Part shown: piece after piece, positions 41,790 through 54,179 of the stretch
How the letters are laid out: every line of letters starts with the position of its first letter
Numbering within the stretch: the stretch's first letter is position 1
Assembly (NCBI RefSeq): GCF_001680005.1
Contig: NC_033566.1
Coordinates: forward strand, 2,108,001 to 2,172,000
Length of the DNA stretch: 64,000 nucleotides
Reading direction: 5' to 3'
From: Plasmodium coatneyi
Taxonomy: Eukaryota > Apicomplexa > Aconoidasida > Haemosporida > Plasmodiidae
Notes under the pieces: generated by a model
The model's input: only the letters and a program-made list of their open reading frames with translations
Databases searched by the model: none
What the model was told of the DNA's origin: nothing
Position numbers and translations under genes: made by a program

Positions 41790-43643
41790 CCCGGGTGAGC
41801 AATTCTTGGTGTACCATTCTGTGCGAAAACATGGGCGATCTTCACTACGTGCATGTCATTGAAGGCCTTTTCGGTTTTGGCAAAATTGCCCTTTTTTTTT
41901 GTTCGCCATACATGGAGTGAATAGCACTCTGGTGGTATGTGAGCTGGATGATATTCCTCCTGTCCAACTGGAAACGTGGGGGAATAAGATGAGTGCGTGT
42001 GTGCATAGGGGTTAGGCACTTGACCGCTTAACCGCTTAACGGGACAACAGATCAACGCTTCAAGTGGCAAACGCAGGGGCGTGTAAAAGGCTGCCTCTCA
42101 CAGGGGCGTTACAAAAAAATAAAAATAAAAAGTGACCACCTGTGAAGCGCCGTATGGTTGGCTGAACAGAACGTGATAAAACTTGGGGGGCAAATATTTA
42201 AGTCTTGCCAAACGGACGACGCAAGGCGTTACGGGGCAGAACTGCCCTAACGGAATGCAACTGAGCGGCCCATTGTTAGTTGTCTCCGTACTGCTCAACT
42301 TTTTTCTCTGTGCACACATTTGGAGTGCCCCTTCCCCCCCAAAAGAGCGCCCATTGGGTGGAGAAAAAAAAAAATATATATATCCGCGCAACTCCACCAT
42401 CTGACAGTCTCCACCAATAGTGTTGTCAAAAAAATGGGAATACGTTAAGGCAATTCTCCCGTTCGGTTGCACTGCGCAATGCGCTTGGGTTTAGCGTACG
42501 CTCCTCTCTTTTTCCTTTTTTTTTCCCCTCTTTTTTTTTTCGCTTTTATTCCTGCCTCTCTGCACAATCTGCTCTTGAAAAAAGGAACCCCGCGCAAAAG
42601 GCATGGGCTTTCCCCCCCAACTTTCATCCCCTTGAAGAAATGCAAAAGGAAGGGGAGAGACCATAAAGGGGGGTTTAGACATAATTTTACTTTTCCCAGC
42701 AGAAATTTTTTTTTTTTTTTTTTCCCAAATTTGCGATTGCAATATTTTGTCCAGTGCACTACGCTTTGAGGCGCACTCTACGCGTGGAACTCTCGTTATA
42801 CGTCCCATTGTATTCCCCGCATGGTCCTCCCCGCGAGGCAGTTTCGCCCACTACGTACACATGCATGTGCACAAGTGGGAGCCCCCCAAAGGTGACACAC
42901 AGAAAACTTCCTCTCCCTGCTTGAAGGAGAATCTCACCTTTGGGGGGAATTCTCCAAAACAAAAGCGCGGAAAAAAAAAAAAAAAAAAAACATACAAACA
43001 TACATATGAACATATGAACATGTATATACTGCATAGTGCTCTTTTATTTTATTTTATTTTTTTTACTTTATGCCCTTTTAACGAACTTTGCACATTTTTA
43101 TTTCCCCCCCGTGGAGTTTTCGCGCAATTTCACACACACTTGGCTCGCATGCCAACTTTAAGCAGGCCGACGGTCTACTTCTCCCAACCGGGAAGGGCCA
43201 CTCCACCCCCCGGTTTACAGCAACTTGGAGGCACTCCCCAGAGGTGAGGAACATCTCAGACGGGCAGGCACGCATCCGCCTACACGGGAGGATACACGTA
43301 CGCGTGCTCATGTGCATGTGTGCGCGAACGCGGTAGACGCAGCGCTGTGGTGAAAACTGCCTATTCGCAAAAATCAGCAGAAGGGAAAAAAAAAAAAAAA
43401 AAAAAAAAAGGAACTCCTTTTGTTCAGCGGAACTGGACTTATGTAGCCTCCCCCACTTGCCTGATCACCTGCTTACTCGCATGCGTGTCGTGTTGAAGCG
43501 AACTAGTGGCGAAATTTTCCAAGGAATTGTTCCCTCTCCCTCCCCTTGTGTATCATCCCACTTCGCAGTGATAAGGCTATAATGTTCGGGTCGTCACTGC
43601 GGCGCGCTAGAGGCACGGTTGTAATGGACGGGAACCTGCCAAC

Positions 43644-46416
43644 ATGAATTCAGGACTGAACTTCCGTGAGTGTTCCATCTCGCACGCAGACAGTGCAAAT
43701 GGGGACTCACGTGCGAACGAAAATGACTACAGCTGCCACACGTACGGCGTCGGCAGCGAAAAGAGGAGTGACTATGGAGACAGCACAAATGATCCCTCAG
43801 CCATGATGTATATGCCACATGTAAACTTGATAGGGAAAGGGGCATACCCTGTGGGAGGCCCCAAAATAAATATAATCTGCACAGCTCACCGAAGCTGCAG
43901 TGAAGTGAGTATGGCTGATGAAAGCGCGAATGCGTCAGAAAGGGTGTCCAGAAAGGCGCCCGAAAAGACGTCCGAAATGGGCAGCGCCATCACACGCAAT
44001 AACAACCCGAACGGGGCGGTAAAAAGTTCACTCACGAAGAAATTGGAGAAAAATCTAGACATGAGTTTTATATACAATAAGTACGACCAGAATGGATTGC
44101 TCTATTGCAAGGCTATTAAGTTCCTGATGAAAAGCGAAACGAAACATAATTACGTAAAAACGTTGACAGTCAAAATTAACAGTCTTAAAAGCATCGGGGG
44201 GAAGCAGTACATGCGGCTGGAGCTGTCCGATGATACGAATGAGTTGTTTTTTTACTACCTGGATTTGTATGAAGAGAATTACGAAAGCATAAAACGGGAA
44301 CAGACGCTGGTTATTAACTTTGATTTGTTTCCATTTAAATTTATCGACTTGTTGGAAGAGTGTGTGCTCGAGAATGAGCAATGTGAAAAAGTGGAGGACC
44401 AGAGATTGCGCGCCGTTCTCATGCTGGACGGGGGTGGTAAAATGCCCGAAAGGGATGCACACAATTATGGCAACAATGGGAATGACAATGGGGGGGGAAA
44501 AGTCGGTGGATCCTACCCCTACTACAACAATAATCAGAACACTGCATATAACAGTGGGGGAAGTAATAATCCAAGTTATTATAGACCATATACCTACAAT
44601 CGCAACAACGATAACGAGGAGAAAAATGCAGAATGCGCAGTTCTCAATTTGGTCGAAATTAATCAGTTTAAAGAGCTCACTCATTTGTCCCTCCAGCTTA
44701 AGCGAGCTGACCATGAGAATGTAATTAGCTACCTGTGCAATAATATAAAATATATGAAGGCGTACAATGGGGAAATCATCACGAAGCTGAATGAAGAAAT
44801 TGTACAGAACGGGCAGAACATGGTCCAAATTAACAGTTTGCAAAAAACGATTGAAAATTTGGAAAAAAATATTGACAATCTAAAATGCGACTTTAACAAT
44901 ACGCTGAATAATGATATAAATAAGTTGAGAAAGGAACACGAAAGGATCATCGAAAAGAAAGAAGAAAAATTCCACTGCGAAAATGAAGAACTGAAGAAGG
45001 ATGTGGAAAATTTGAAAAATAAATTTACACAATTAAATGAAATGAACCAAAATTATGAACAAAAAATTTTTCACCTGAACGGCAAGGTAAAAAATTTGAA
45101 AAATGAATTGGAAGAAAAAAACACAAACTTTGTAAAATTGCTGAAGGAGAAGGAAGACATTGAGTGTGCAAAATGTGAATTGGAAAAATATAAAAACACA
45201 TTTACTGTTGAATTTAATAATCTCAAAACGAAATACGAAAAGGAATGCGAAAGTAATATCTCCAATAGCTCCAGCTTTGAAAGCATAAAAATTAGCAATT
45301 CCAATTTGGAAACGGAACTGAAAAAATACAAAGACAGGAATGGAAAACTCGAGAAGGAAATAAACATTGCCATTGATGAGATTAACAAGGGGAATGACAT
45401 CATCACGAAGCTTCAGACGCAGTTACGTAAAATGAAGGACAAACTGAAAAGCAAGACGATGGAGCATATCAACGTGGAGAAAGTCAGTTCCCAAAATATG
45501 AGCGAAATTGGCAAGCTTCAAGGAGAGGTCAAATCATTGCAGGATAAGCTCGCCCAGCGTGAATCCGCAGAGGAGGCACTCCGCAGGGAGGTCGACGCTT
45601 TGCAGCGCCGCAACGATGAGATGGCCAAGGAGTTGAACATATCTCGGGAAGGTGAGCATCCAGCTGCTTTTATGCGTGGCTACCAGTTGAGCGTGCATCA
45701 ACTATACAAATCGCTTCCCCCCCACTACGTACCTACAGTCAACCTCCGCCTGAACAAAGAAATAACCAACAACAACCTGGACATGTACGCCGCCAAGCTG
45801 AACATGGGCGGGCCCCCCAACGTTGTACCAGGTGAGGCAAAGGCGAAAAGGCCCTTCCCACTTGGCCAATTGCCCTGCCGTTATTTAATTAATTGATTTG
45901 ATTTGATTTGCTTTATTTTTGCCGTGACCCCCCCGCAGGCGCCAACTTCCGCGTCGACACGAACCTGCTTGACAAAGATTTGTTCACGAAGTTGAAGGCG
46001 AACTTGAAGAGCTCCACGACGCCGGGCCCGGGACCCGCGTACGGCATGGACGGGTAGGCCATCAAGCGAAAAAAAAAAGGGAACGAAATGGAAAAAAAAG
46101 CAAACAAAATTACAACGATTGGAGCGGCAACGCCTCCACTGAGCAAGTCACGCATACACACACAAACGTGCGTGCACCTCCCCCCGCAGAAACATGAACC
46201 TCAATTTAATGAATGGGAAAATAGACACTCTGGGTAAGCAGCAGCATGCACAAATGAGGCACCACGGAAGGAGAACACTTAACCACACATACACACATGT
46301 CTTCTCAGCACTTTTTCCTTTATAATTATTCCCCCCCTTTATTTTTTTTTTCTTCACTGGCAGACATCAATGACAGGTACAGTAAGCCTGTGAAGTTTAT
46401 TCCCCCCGGAATTTGA
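43644..46416 (+). CDS. SAS6: SAS-6 centriole/basal-body cartwheel protein
   Basis: Five exons, 43644-45651, 45739-45831, 45939-46053, 46190-46233 and 46364-46416, give 770 residues. SAS-6 forms the ninefold cartwheel hub that templates basal bodies, which Plasmodium builds only in male gametogenesis. The head domain spans about 140-370: FIYNKYDQNGLLYCKAIKFL, YMRLELSDDTNELFFYYLDL, then the PISA motif NLVEINQFKELTHLSLQLK and HENVISYLCNNIKY. It is interrupted at about 273-325 by an Asn/Gly/Tyr-rich insert. A coiled coil runs from about 375 to 670. The short 3' exons all splice in phase and end PVKFIPPGI. The first 135 residues are an N-terminal extension of unknown role. Confidence 0.93.
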
Positions 46417-46717
46417 CCTCCCACTGCGGCGACCTTCCTCGTGAGCAGTATGTTCATTTTTTTTTACGTCTTCAATTTGCGTGGCCATCAACATGGTGAT
46501 CACCCTGGTGATTAACCTCATGATCATTTTTAAGTGCCCTTTTTTAAGTGCCCTTTTTTAAGCGTCCATTTTTGCGTGCCTACTTTGCGTGGCCATATTT
46601 TGCGCCGCGTACGTCGCCCCTTGTTTTTGTGTTCAACTTACTTGCCCGACGTGCGCGGTAGACTTATTCGAATGCACACCCTCTATTGGTGACAGTATTA
46701 GGTGATACTTTCTTGAG
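46417..46717. other. Convergent intergenic region
   Basis: About 300 bp between the SAS-6 and COQ2 stops. It includes a short tandem repeat of TTTTTTAAGTGCCC-like units at about 46528-46570. No gene seen. Confidence 0.5.
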
Positions 46718-48139
46718 TTACTTCCCTGTGGGTATCTTCTCCACTTGTGGGGGATCTTTCTGTGTTCCTTCTCCCAACCTTTGGTACGCTTGACACCCCT
46801 TGGCGACCAACGCGGAGAGCGCAAAGAACATCAGAATATTCTTGCTGTTTTTGAAAAAGGCCATGCACTTCTCCCTGTCGTCCAGCGAAGTCTTACTAAT
46901 GCAATGCAACAAGTAGAGCACATTGCAGGTCGACATGACGTAGTAAGAGTAGTGCATATCGAAGAGGTATCCAGACAAATAAAACAGATAAATCATGTTA
47001 ACGGCTAACAGTTTCGAATACTTCAATGTGTTATCCCCCCATTTTATAGCCAGCGACTTCAGGTTCAACTTTATGTCATCCCATTTATCCTGGTGAGCAT
47101 ATATCGTATCATATATTATGGTCAGATAACACAAAGGCAAAAAGCTGACACATAGGGGAAGCACATTCGCAGCGAGGTCTATATTCACGCTGCAGGAAAT
47201 TAAAAAGCCAAGATTAAAGGTGATCGACAAATAGACCTGTGCGTAGTAAGTTATTCGCTTCATTAAAGGATACGAAATGATGAACGCGGTGGAAAGTAAT
47301 CCTGTGTAAATGGTCTGCGGACTAAACTGAAAGAGGGTTAGGAGAGACAATGCCGAGTGGATACCTAGGTAGGTAAATGCTCTTGTCATCGTAACGGTGT
47401 TATTTGCTAGTGGTCTGTTTTTTGTTCTCTCAACATGTCTGTCATATTTTCTGTCAAAGAGGTCATTTATTATGCAGCCAACGATACGGCTATTCAGACT
47501 GCCAAAGGCAAACAGGGCGATGTCTCTTCCGATTTTGTATATAGACTCCCAATTGAGTTCATTCCCTGGGGTGGTGAATAGACTTTCCACTGGCAGGGTT
47601 AGGAAGTAACCATAAAGGGCTGAGTTCAGGAGAAGGTGTACCCCTGTTGGGATGTGCAGCCTAGATAACGTTACATATGCAGTTAGGTTCTGCTTTACCT
47701 TGTCGGGAAGCTGGATGGCCGTCACCCAATTGGCGTAGCATCGAACGCTATGGTTACGGAGGTTATTGGAGGGGTAACTTGCTGGATTGTTCACATGGTT
47801 CCTTCGATTTATCATTGATCTTCCCCCGTTCGAGTTGTCCTTACGTTGGTTACTTCCTGTGGGATCCACCCCCGTGGACGCAATGCCAGCAACACTTCTT
47901 CTTCTGCATATGCCGGCCGTTCCATTGCACCTTGGGGGAAAGCCCGTCTTTTTCCCTTTCCCTGCGTGGAGAACAAACATGGGAATTACTCCCTTCACAG
48001 GAATGCTCTTCATCGATGGGGTGCCCCTGGATAGACTGCGTACTGTTTGCAGAGCCCCCATTCTGGGGCGGGGGCTAATCCGCTGGCCCCATTTCGGGGC
48101 CCCCCTTTTGTTGAGGAGGTTCCCCAAGTGTACATGCAT
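46718..48139 (-). CDS. COQ2: 4-hydroxybenzoate polyprenyltransferase (COQ2)
   Basis: A single exon of 473 residues. It attaches the polyprenyl chain to 4-hydroxybenzoate in ubiquinone synthesis in the mitochondrial inner membrane. It is a UbiA-family protein with both aspartate-rich Mg-prenyl diphosphate motifs: NDLFDRKYD (about residues 222-230), followed by RTKNRPLANN, and DTIYAHQDKWDD (about 343-354). Eight or so hydrophobic helices lie between about 170 and 450. The first 140 residues are basic and Ser/Asn/Arg-rich (MHVHLGNLLNKRGAPKWGQR), a long mitochondrial leader whose start could be a later Met. Plasmodium needs ubiquinone mainly for dihydroorotate dehydrogenase. Confidence 0.95.
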   Translation of the reverse strand: MHVHLGNLLNKRGAPKWGQRISPRPRMGALQTVRSLSRGTPSMKSIPVKGVIPMFVLHAGKGKKTGFPPRCNGTAGICRRRSVAGIASTGVDPTGSNQRKDNSNGGRSMINRRNHVNNPASYPSNNLRNHSVRCYANWVTAIQLPDKVKQNLTAYVTLSRLHIPTGVHLLLNSALYGYFLTLPVESLFTTPGNELNWESIYKIGRDIALFAFGSLNSRIVGCIINDLFDRKYDRHVERTKNRPLANNTVTMTRAFTYLGIHSALSLLTLFQFSPQTIYTGLLSTAFIISYPLMKRITYYAQVYLSITFNLGFLISCSVNIDLAANVLPLCVSFLPLCYLTIIYDTIYAHQDKWDDIKLNLKSLAIKWGDNTLKYSKLLAVNMIYLFYLSGYLFDMHYSYYVMSTCNVLYLLHCISKTSLDDREKCMAFFKNSKNILMFFALSALVAKGCQAYQRLGEGTQKDPPQVEKIPTGK

Positions 48140-48439
48140 CCCTTCTGCCGTTTTGAATCGCTAGCCGGGTTGGCAACACGGATGGTGTTTCCAATGTTGG
48201 CGTCCTTACAGCGGTTGCTGCGATTGGCGCGTCGGTGAGGTCATCACGCTGGTCACCTGACTGTGACAACATTTGCCCACACCTGAGCGGCACACTTGCG
48301 CCACGACGGAGAGTCCTTGGAGCTTTCCGCGATTTGATAAAATGTGCGTTTGGATTGGTTTTGCATTTTACGGGGGTATTTATTGCGCTACTGTTCTCGT
48401 GGTGACTGCCTGTGTTGGGTTTGCCGCGCTTCGGGCAGC

Positions 48440-48479
<40 letters not shown>

Positions 48480-48954
48480 CGCGTCCCGTTTTTCTCGACG
48501 AGCTTTTTCCTCGCCGGATATTTTTTATTTCTATTTAATTTTGCCGCGAAGGCTAGCTCGTTGGTATTCCCCCCATTTGACTATTGCTTTTCCACCTGTT
48601 CCCATCTTCGAAGCCACGTGCAGTGTGACGCATCGAACGGAAAATGAACCCCTCCCTTCGTCCCCAACGCACGCATGATATGCTTCTTTTCTGCCTGTGC
48701 GCGTGGGCCCACGGATAGAGGAGAGGGTGTTCCTTCCACCAACTTTGTTGCAGGTTCCACGCAGCTGCTCTTCATGTTGTGATAAGATTCCACTGGGCTT
48801 ACCCCTCTGTTTCGGATGACATGTTTGCCCAAGGTGGTGAGGACAAGTAGCTCAGCAGCGGTGTAGCCAGAACCAACGGAAGGGAAGCAAAACATAAAGG
48901 AAGAAGGGGTGCGCCGTAAAGCTCCTCACCCTAAGGCAGATCCGAAGAAGCAAA
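48140..48954. other. Divergent promoter region with T36 run
   Basis: About 815 bp between the COQ2 and SPX-EXS starts. It holds the longest homopolymer of the window, T36 at 48444-48479. ORFs crossing it (poly-Phe) are artefacts. No gene seen. Confidence 0.6.
48444..48479. repeat. T36 homopolymer
   Basis: Longest of the many poly(A)/poly(T) runs. Others of 26 bp or more are at 7320-7346, 8999-9026, 10898-10926, 39354-39383, about 41358-41386 and about 41760-41789. All lie outside exons and are probably nucleosome-excluding and prone to length change. Confidence 0.9.
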
Positions 48955-51900
48955 ATGAAATTCGCTGAGAAGCTAAAACATCTGAAGGTGAAGTCATGGG
49001 AAGACAAATACATCGATTATAAGTTTTTGAAAAAAATTATAAAAAGGAAAAAAAATGCAGAAATATGTAGTTTATATGAACGGATTGAAAAAAACAACCA
49101 GGACGTTCTGGAGGTGTGTAACATACTCACCTCTGATAATTTAGGTGAAAACGGCAAAGATAAAAAAGGGGGAAAATATGAAGACGTCGAATGTGGGGAT
49201 ATCGATTTCACGTACCTCTTCTTCTGGGTACTACAAAGTTATATTAACATGGTTAGGGAACACTACGAACAGGAATTTAACTACCTGAACGACAAGGTCA
49301 ATGAGATCAAGACGTTCCTCATGAGTGACAAGATTAACTTAAAAGACATGGATGTAATGAAGACCAAGTGTTTGCACATTTACAACATGTTTGACATTCT
49401 GAACAACTACCTGAACATTAATGTTCTTTCCGTTTATAAAATTTTGAAAAAAAAAAACAAAAAGGAGAAGCTCTCTACTTCGCTGGACTTGTATCAGAAG
49501 TACTGCAACACGTTGCACCAGATAAGCCGCGAGGAGGAATTCAACGTAAGGAGGCCATTTACGTTTTCATGAGCGTTTTGGGAGGGGCCACTTTGTAATA
49601 GTGTTCTTTGCAGCTTTATCAGGCGGTACCTTCAACCATCCCTTTGTAACTGCTTCACGTTGTATAGTTCACCCGTTGTAACTGATCCCCCCCACCTGCT
49701 TAGGACAAAATCAAGTCGACCTACCTGTCCATCCAGAAGAAAAGAGGAGACAACTGCGAGAAGCTGGACTTTCTAAACTTCAAAATCTACCTCAAGAATA
49801 AAATAGAAAGCATCTGGCAGTACAGAGGCATCCTCTACACCCTCTGTGGTATTCTCATCATCCTCGTCATCAACACGATTATTCTACTCTACCTGAACAA
49901 GAACAACATAAACGTTAATACAATTTTGTCCATCCTGCCGATATATAGGCTGCTATACATTTTAAACTTTTTCTTCCTCTTCATCTTCGGCTCCTTTCTG
50001 TTCATGCAAGTCTACGGCGTCAATTTCACGTAAGCAAGCACATTCCTGCGTGTGGTTACGCTGCGTGAAGCACCTATACCTGTGGACCCTTCACATGTGA
50101 TGACGCTTCTTCCTCCCCCCGCAGGTACATCCTCGACCTGAACAAAATTATTGTGGACGAATACTACTACCTGATCAACGTTGTGATTTTTCTCCTTTTC
50201 CTCACGACGCTCTCCTTGCTCGTCTTCCTACTGGACGTTCTCTTCAAGCTTAACATTTTTTCCAACATTTTCCATGTGTTCATCCTTTTTATTCTCCTCT
50301 TCTGCACCACAATCATTCCCGTTAATTTTTACAAGTACAAGGAGACCAACTTTGTTTTCTCTTCCCTTCTGCGGGTTTTGTCCAGCGGGTAAGTGGGAAC
50401 AACCCCCAAAGTAGTGACATGGAATGTTCAAATTAATGCATGCACTAATGCGTCTTTCTATGCTTCATCACAGGACATACTTTTTTTTTTTTTTTTTCCC
50501 CCTTTTAAAGTATTTTCCTAGTTAATAGTGTCAACCTGCTGGACAACATCATCGGTGATATTCTGACGAGCCTATCGAAGACCTTCTCAGATGTGCAGTA
50601 CTTCGTCTGCTTTTTGTTGTAAGTGGGACGGAGTGGCGTAGCGCTATCGTGGCGAAGTGTGTGTGCCATACTGGCTTATGACTCCTCACCCACCCCCCAT
50701 TTTGCGTGTCTTCTTTACGTCACTTTTTCATTCCCCCCTTTTTGCAGAAACGGAATGAAGACAAATGCGCCTGCCAAGTGTCCAAGTATGTGGAGCTCCC
50801 CAGGGGCGGCATCTCCCATCGTTGCGAATTAGTTTTGTTTGACCATCCACTTGATCGTTAATTTGCCATCCATTTGACCATGCATGCACTTCCCCTCCCC
50901 CCCGCAGTATTGGAAGGCTACATCAACCCCGTTTTCGTGGGGCTCCCTTTTTATTTCCGCTTCTGTCAATGCTTAATCAGGTGCGAAAACTTGGCTGCCG
51001 CAAATGGGTTCAACGTTGGAGCAGTGGTTGTCACGCTGAACAAGTCGATGTGTCCTCCCCTGCACCGTCCCCCCAATTGGATCACCCCATCACATGTGGC
51101 TCCACTTTCCTTCCTTCGCAGATACAACAACGAGAGGGAGAAGATTCACATTTTTAACATGCTCAAGTACTTGTCCGGAATAGTCATCGTGATATGCACG
51201 TCCTTTAACTGGTGAGGGGGCAACCAGCTGTGTGGGCAACCTTTAAACTGGTCACCTTATCCACATGTCCACCTTGCACCTTTTAACACTGGCCTTTTAT
51301 CCCCCCCCTCCACAGGGCCTACCTCGGTTTGGGCAAGAACACGAGCAAAATTATCCTCATCTGCGCCTACGTCGTGGGATCCTCGTACATGTATTTTTGG
51401 GACTTGTACTGTGATTGGGGGCTCCTCAAGGAGTACAACTATTTGTTAAGGTGACAACAAACGTGAGAGTTCTAGTTGAAGCCAAGGGGAGTAGTGTGTC
51501 CTCCCTGATGGAGGAGGAACAACAAAGCCAAGGTTGACAGTTGCAGAGACGATTTTTCCAAATGATTTTTTTTTTTATTTTTTCATTTCCCCCCTACAGG
51601 AAGAACAATAATTTGATGTACCCCCCGCATTACTACTACTTTGCCGGATTGCTAAATTTGGTAAAATGCGCCGCGGCGACGTCTACAGATCCTGACGTGG
51701 AGCACCCAGGATGGGGGTGTGTGCCCTGTTGATCGCTTAACCAACGCTGCGCTGTTTTGCTAATTCACCATTTGGCCGTTTCACCATCCTCCGTGCAGGT
51801 CTTCAGGTTGACGTGGGCCGTCACCCTCATGCCGATTACCATCTTCCAGCATAAGGTATCACCGCGGGAGAGGAAAAGTGGAAATTAAAAAAGAAAAAAA

Positions 51901-52441
51901 AAAAAAATTAATTAAAAAAATTAATTAAAAAAAGAAATAAGTTAACAAAGTGCAATCCCTTTCGAACGCATTTAATTTACACTTCCCCCCCTTGCAGGAA
52001 ATAGACGCCTTCCTAATAACCTTCGTTTTGATGTTCATCGAAGTCCTCAGGCGATCAATAGTAGGCAGACTGAGCGGCCGTGTCGTACGTGCCTGCACAG
52101 GCGTGTATATATATAACACGAAGCGATTGCAAGTGCAGGTTAACATCATCACTCATTCACCCATTAACCACCCCCCCTTCGCAGTGGATTTGCTTCCGCC
52201 TGGAGAACGAACACGTGACAAATGCGTCCAAATACAGATCCATACTATGGGTAAGGCCCCAACAGGTCGAAAGAAGAAAAGGAAAAAGAGGACAGCTCAC
52301 AAGGGAGACCCCGTTTCTATTTCTGTTTCGATTGCGGTGTGTAGGTTGGCTTTTTTTTACGTCATGTTAACCCCCTTCATCATGTCACTATTTCCCCCCT
52401 CCCCGCAGGTCCCAAAAATGACGAAGAAGAAAAAGTTTTGA
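48955..52441 (+). CDS. SPX-EXS (XPR1/PHO1-like) phosphate transporter
   Basis: Thirteen exons assembled by phase: 48955-49545, 49704-50029, 50125-50388, 50511-50618, 50748-50785, 50908-50980, 51122-51211, 51316-51450, 51600-51660, 51799-51855, 51998-52060, 52185-52250 and 52409-52441, giving 634 residues. An SPX domain (MKFAEKLKHLKVKSWEDKYI, YIDYKFLKKIIKRKK, residues 1-200) is the inositol-polyphosphate sensor. Then come about four TM helices and an EXS domain with hallmarks GLPFYFRFCQCLIRYNN, YMYFWDLYCDWGLL, FRLTWAVTLMP and WICFRLENEHVTNASKYRS. The family exports inorganic phosphate in animals, plants and fungi; the membrane it occupies here is unknown. The tail is a short Lys stretch (PKMTKKKKF). 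Confidence 0.92.
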
Positions 52442-52815
52442 AGCCCTCCCTCCGTTTTTTCGCCTAATTTTGCGCCCTCATTTGCATTTTATTTTTTCCT
52501 TTTTTTTTTCCCCATCAACAGTTGATGGTTGTTTGGTCTGTCTCACTGGCTGTACCCTCAGCGGGTCTCCTACTTAATCATCCCCGCGTATTTTTTTTCG
52601 CCTTTTTTTTTCTTCGATTCATTTTGGAGAACATTCGTAAGTAAAACTGCTAAAACGGCAGGAATTTTTTTTTTTTTTAAAACGTTGGGTGAAGTCGCCG
52701 CGTTGAATTGGGATAAATAAAAATGGGACAGCAAATGAGTCAACAAATAAGCAAACAAATGGCTAAACAAATGGCCAAACAAATGGGACAAATAAGAATG
52801 AACCGGGGCGGGTGG
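52442..52815. other. Convergent intergenic region
   Basis: About 370 bp between the SPX-EXS and UROD stops. T-rich stretches lie near 52502-52510 and 52666-52678. A 12-bp repeat (AAACAAATGGCC-like, three copies) lies at 52754-52790. No gene seen. Confidence 0.5.
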
Positions 52816-54179
52816 TTAAGAGTACGAACGGACGTACCCCCCCACGGTGTCGATAAAGGCCCGCACGTTTTCGATTCTCGACCCGGGTAGCATCCCATGG
52901 CCTAAGTTAGCAATGTACTTGTTCGTGTGGCTGATTTGGCTAAGCATCTGAGATGTATACTTCGATACGAGATTCCCATCATTTAGGAGCATTATGTGTG
53001 GGTCTAGAGCCCCCTGCAGGATAATTTTTCCGTCAAATAGGTTATAGTAAAAGGTAGACGAATTAGCAGCTAGCTGTTTATGTGTGATGGAGAGGACATC
53101 AATGTTGAGCTGCTTCACATCTGGATGGAAATTCTCCTTCACAAACAAAATGATGAATGCATGAGGTCTTAATTTCTTCACCGTATTAACAACTCTTTTT
53201 AAATAGGACAGACTGAACTGGGCAAACAAATTCGTGTCTACAACGTCTGCATTGCTATCGAAGAGTTGTACCACATCTGCTCCACTGTCGATCTGGTTGA
53301 TTAGGTGACTTACACACACTTCACTTAACTTAAGCAAAATTTTATGTACCTCTTCTGGACGTTCATAGATCATTCTAAGGCTGTCTTCATATGTCCTCTT
53401 ATTATTTTTCGTAAGGTAAGTAAAGAGAGTAAATGGTGATCCAGCGAACCCTAAAATGGGAACTGCATTGTTTATTTTACGCTTGGTCAGGTTGATGGCG
53501 TCATAAACGTAGTGCAAATTTTCTATAATTTGGTCCAGTGGGGGAGTTACTTCGTCGAACTGCGTGAAGGAGTTAATGGTCTTATCAAAAGTCGGTCCAA
53601 CATTTTCAATGAATTGGATGTTCATCCCCATGGCAACAAAAATGATCAGTATGTCTGAAAAGATGACTAGCATGTCACAGGAGAATCGCTTGAGCGGCAT
53701 AATGGTCACTTCGGAGGAGAGATCCGGGTTCTGGCACATTTCGAAGAAGTCGTGTTTGGTTCTCATTTGGCGGTACTCGGGCAGGTAGCGTCCCGCTTGC
53801 CGCATGAACCACACGGGGATCCTCTCCAGCGATTTTCCCATCTCCTTGTTCTCGATGACGCGGAGCACAAGGTCGTTCTTCGGCCGGCCAAACGCTGAGA
53901 TGGTAATACAATGGTGGTGAAAATAGGTCATTAAGGAGGAGACGCGCTTCATATGGGTGAACATACAGGAAAGCGCAACACACATCGCACTGCTTGGTCA
54001 GATATACCTTGGTACTTGCTATTGTCCGGTCGTAGGAAGACCTCCATCCGGTCCTCGTCGCTGCTCAAACCATTGGACTCCATCCTGAACAAGCCGAAGG
54101 GTGCTTTCCTATTGTGCATGAAAAAGAGAAAGTCACGCAGGAAAAACGGAACCAGGGCACACACCAACGTTGTTCTCAT
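52816..54179 (-). CDS. UROD: Uroporphyrinogen III decarboxylase
   Basis: Two exons, 54008-54179 and 52816-53894, give 416 residues. UROD decarboxylates uroporphyrinogen III to coproporphyrinogen III in haem synthesis, a step placed in the apicoplast in Plasmodium. The leader exon (MRTTLVCALVPFFLRDFLFF) looks like a signal peptide plus transit segment. Splicing at CAAG|GTATAT to CATCTCAG joins it to AFGRPKNDLVLRVIENKE. Family motifs are WFMRQAGRYLPEYR (about 86-99), ILGFAGSPFTLFTYL, DSGADVVQLFDSNADVV and NLGHGMLPGSRIENV. The LFDSN stretch is close to the canonical FDSWAG region but altered. Without the first exon the open frame starts with unrelated residues, so the two-exon model is preferred. 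Confidence 0.95.

Larger units (their letters stand above)
39094..43643. other. 4.5-kb gene-free divergent region
   Basis: The longest non-coding stretch in the window, between the starts of the LOTUS gene (-) and SAS-6 (+). It contains A30 at 39354-39383, A/T runs near 40577-40590, 41358-41386, 41760-41789, 42704-42723, 42971-42990 and 43386-43409, an AATAAAATAAA-rich patch at about 41280-41325, and two TGCATGCA sites. The scattered ORFs have no family resemblance and no consistent splice extension. Likely long 5' UTRs and promoters; a non-coding transcript cannot be excluded. Confidence 0.55.

Noticed and set aside
44055..44843. Minus-strand ORF of 262 residues inside SAS-6
   Set aside because: Shadow of the SAS-6 exon; the sense frame matches a known family with its PISA motif.
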